64,000 nt of DNA from the NCBI GenBank assembly GCA_029780115.1, contig JAKOZG010000001.1, forward strand, positions 123,236 through 187,235, written 5' to 3'. Of the stretch, positions 63,437-64,000 are shown piece after piece. The notes beneath the pieces were generated by a model. It was not told where the DNA came from and searched no databases. It saw only the letters and a list, made by a program, of their open reading frames with translations. The position numbers and the translations under genes were made by a program. Every line of letters starts with the position of its first letter. Position 1 is the stretch's first letter. The stretch is from Thermotogota bacterium. GTDB lineage: Bacteria; Thermotogota; Thermotogae; Petrotogales; Petrotogaceae.

Positions 63437-64000
63437 ATGTACAAAGATCTAAGTAAATCAATCGATGAAAGAGCAGAAGATTTGTTGAACAAAATGACTT
63501 TAGAAGAGAAAATATCTCAAATGATTTATAGTTCTAAGGCTATTGAAAGATTGGGAATCCCAGAGTACAACTGGTGGAATGAAGCTTTACATGGGGTAGG
63601 AAGAGCTGGTATTGCTACTGTTTTTCCGCAAGCCATAGGAATAGGGGCATCTTTTGATGAAGAAATGGTTTTCAAAGTAGCATTAGTTATTTCGGATGAA
63701 GCAAGGGCTAAATACCATGAATTTATTAGAAAAAACGATAGAGGTATTTTTAAAGGTTTAACGTTTTGGAGTCCAAACATAAATATATTTAGGGATCCAA
63801 GATGGGGAAGAGGGCAAGAAACTTATGGAGAAGACCCATATTTAACTGGTAGACTTGGTGTAGCGTTTATAAAAGGCATGCAAGGTGATGATCCTAAGTA
63901 TCTAAAAACTGCGGCATGCGCTAAACACTACGCTGTTCACAGTGGCCCTGAAATGTTAAGACATCACTTCAACGCTCAAGTGAGCTTAAAAGATTTAAGA
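63437..64000 (+). CDS. glycoside hydrolase family 3 enzyme (partial, C-terminus off the right edge)
   Basis: First 188 residues of a GH3 glycosidase, open to the window end. IDERAEDLLNKMTLEEKISQM, YNWWNEALHGVGRAGIATVFPQ, LTFWSPNINIFRDPRWGRGQETYGEDPYLTGRLGVAFIKGMQG and AACAKHYAVHSGPE are typical of the beta-xylosidase/beta-glucosidase branch with the NEALHGV form. The catalytic Asp is beyond the edge. No signal peptide, so it is probably intracellular and acts on imported oligosaccharides. TGGAGG precedes the ATG. Confidence 0.93.
   Translation, partial: MYKDLSKSIDERAEDLLNKMTLEEKISQMIYSSKAIERLGIPEYNWWNEALHGVGRAGIATVFPQAIGIGASFDEEMVFKVALVISDEARAKYHEFIRKNDRGIFKGLTFWSPNINIFRDPRWGRGQETYGEDPYLTGRLGVAFIKGMQGDDPKYLKTAACAKHYAVHSGPEMLRHHFNAQVSLKDLR

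Noticed and set aside
1..64000. CRISPR array, prophage or integrated element
   Set aside because: No regularly spaced repeats, integrase, phage structural genes or cas genes were seen; apart from the IS remnants the window is ordinary housekeeping and transport genes.

Overview
The window is AT-rich chromosomal DNA from a thermophilic anaerobe of the Thermotogae, most like Petrotoga. That assignment is inference from gene content: a Thermotoga-type aro cluster (aroF-tyrA-aroA-aroE-aroC-aroKB-aroQ) with a fused shikimate kinase/dehydroquinate synthase, TrkA split into two small proteins, an Ig-domain esterase of the EstA type, two-subunit glycine decarboxylase, and many TTG/GTG starts behind strong GGAGG sites. 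I found no rRNA, tRNA or CRISPR.

Layout. 1-5600 (minus): holB (cut by the left edge), yaaR, ispG, rseP, dxr. 5734-9614: a two-domain HD protein (plus) facing a rel-dtd-small protein operon (minus). 9918-14045 (plus): pstSCAB-phoU phosphate uptake. 14492-19035 (plus): ROK regulator and a sugar ABC transporter without its ATPase. 19036-20492: insertion-sequence debris (IS3-like and IS21-like fragments). 20493-21848: secreted esterase. 22388-29100 (minus): trk potassium uptake, hslU, pyk, pfkA. 29365-29820: Fur-family regulator (plus). 29817-33988 (minus): glycine cleavage genes gcvT, gcvPA, gcvPB, without gcvH. 34174-39975 (minus): phosphatase, HU, rdgB, rpe, rsgA, PASTA protein, rlmN, YugP-like protease. 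40230-50090 (plus): a leader peptide and attenuator followed by the full DAHP-to-chorismate pathway plus tyrA, then an acetyltransferase, uppP and an SDR enzyme. 50108-50310 (minus): a candidate structured ncRNA. 50419-55316 (minus): a BMP/nucleoside-type ABC transporter with a DUF3798 binding protein. 55815-56810: a putative zinc peptidase. 56822-62614 (minus): histidine degradation (hutH, hutU, ftcD, hutI). 63437-64000: start of a GH3 glycosidase cut by the right edge.

The best candidates for something undescribed are: (1) a 37-codon leader peptide with five consecutive Tyr codons, then Trp and Phe, with mutually exclusive terminator and antiterminator stems ahead of the aro operon; (2) a three-copy element, an AT hairpin plus the conserved box ATCGTTCAAGTATTA, two copies of which sit exactly 9 nt downstream of stop codons; (3) a GC-elevated, promoter-driven putative ncRNA of about 200 nt; (4) a DUF2007-GcvT reading frame with an internal TTG start behind a perfect ribosome binding site; (5) an HD protein whose N-terminal half looks like a decayed second HD domain.

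Start codons were often moved from the longest frame to the one with a properly spaced ribosome binding site; each case is noted in its entry.
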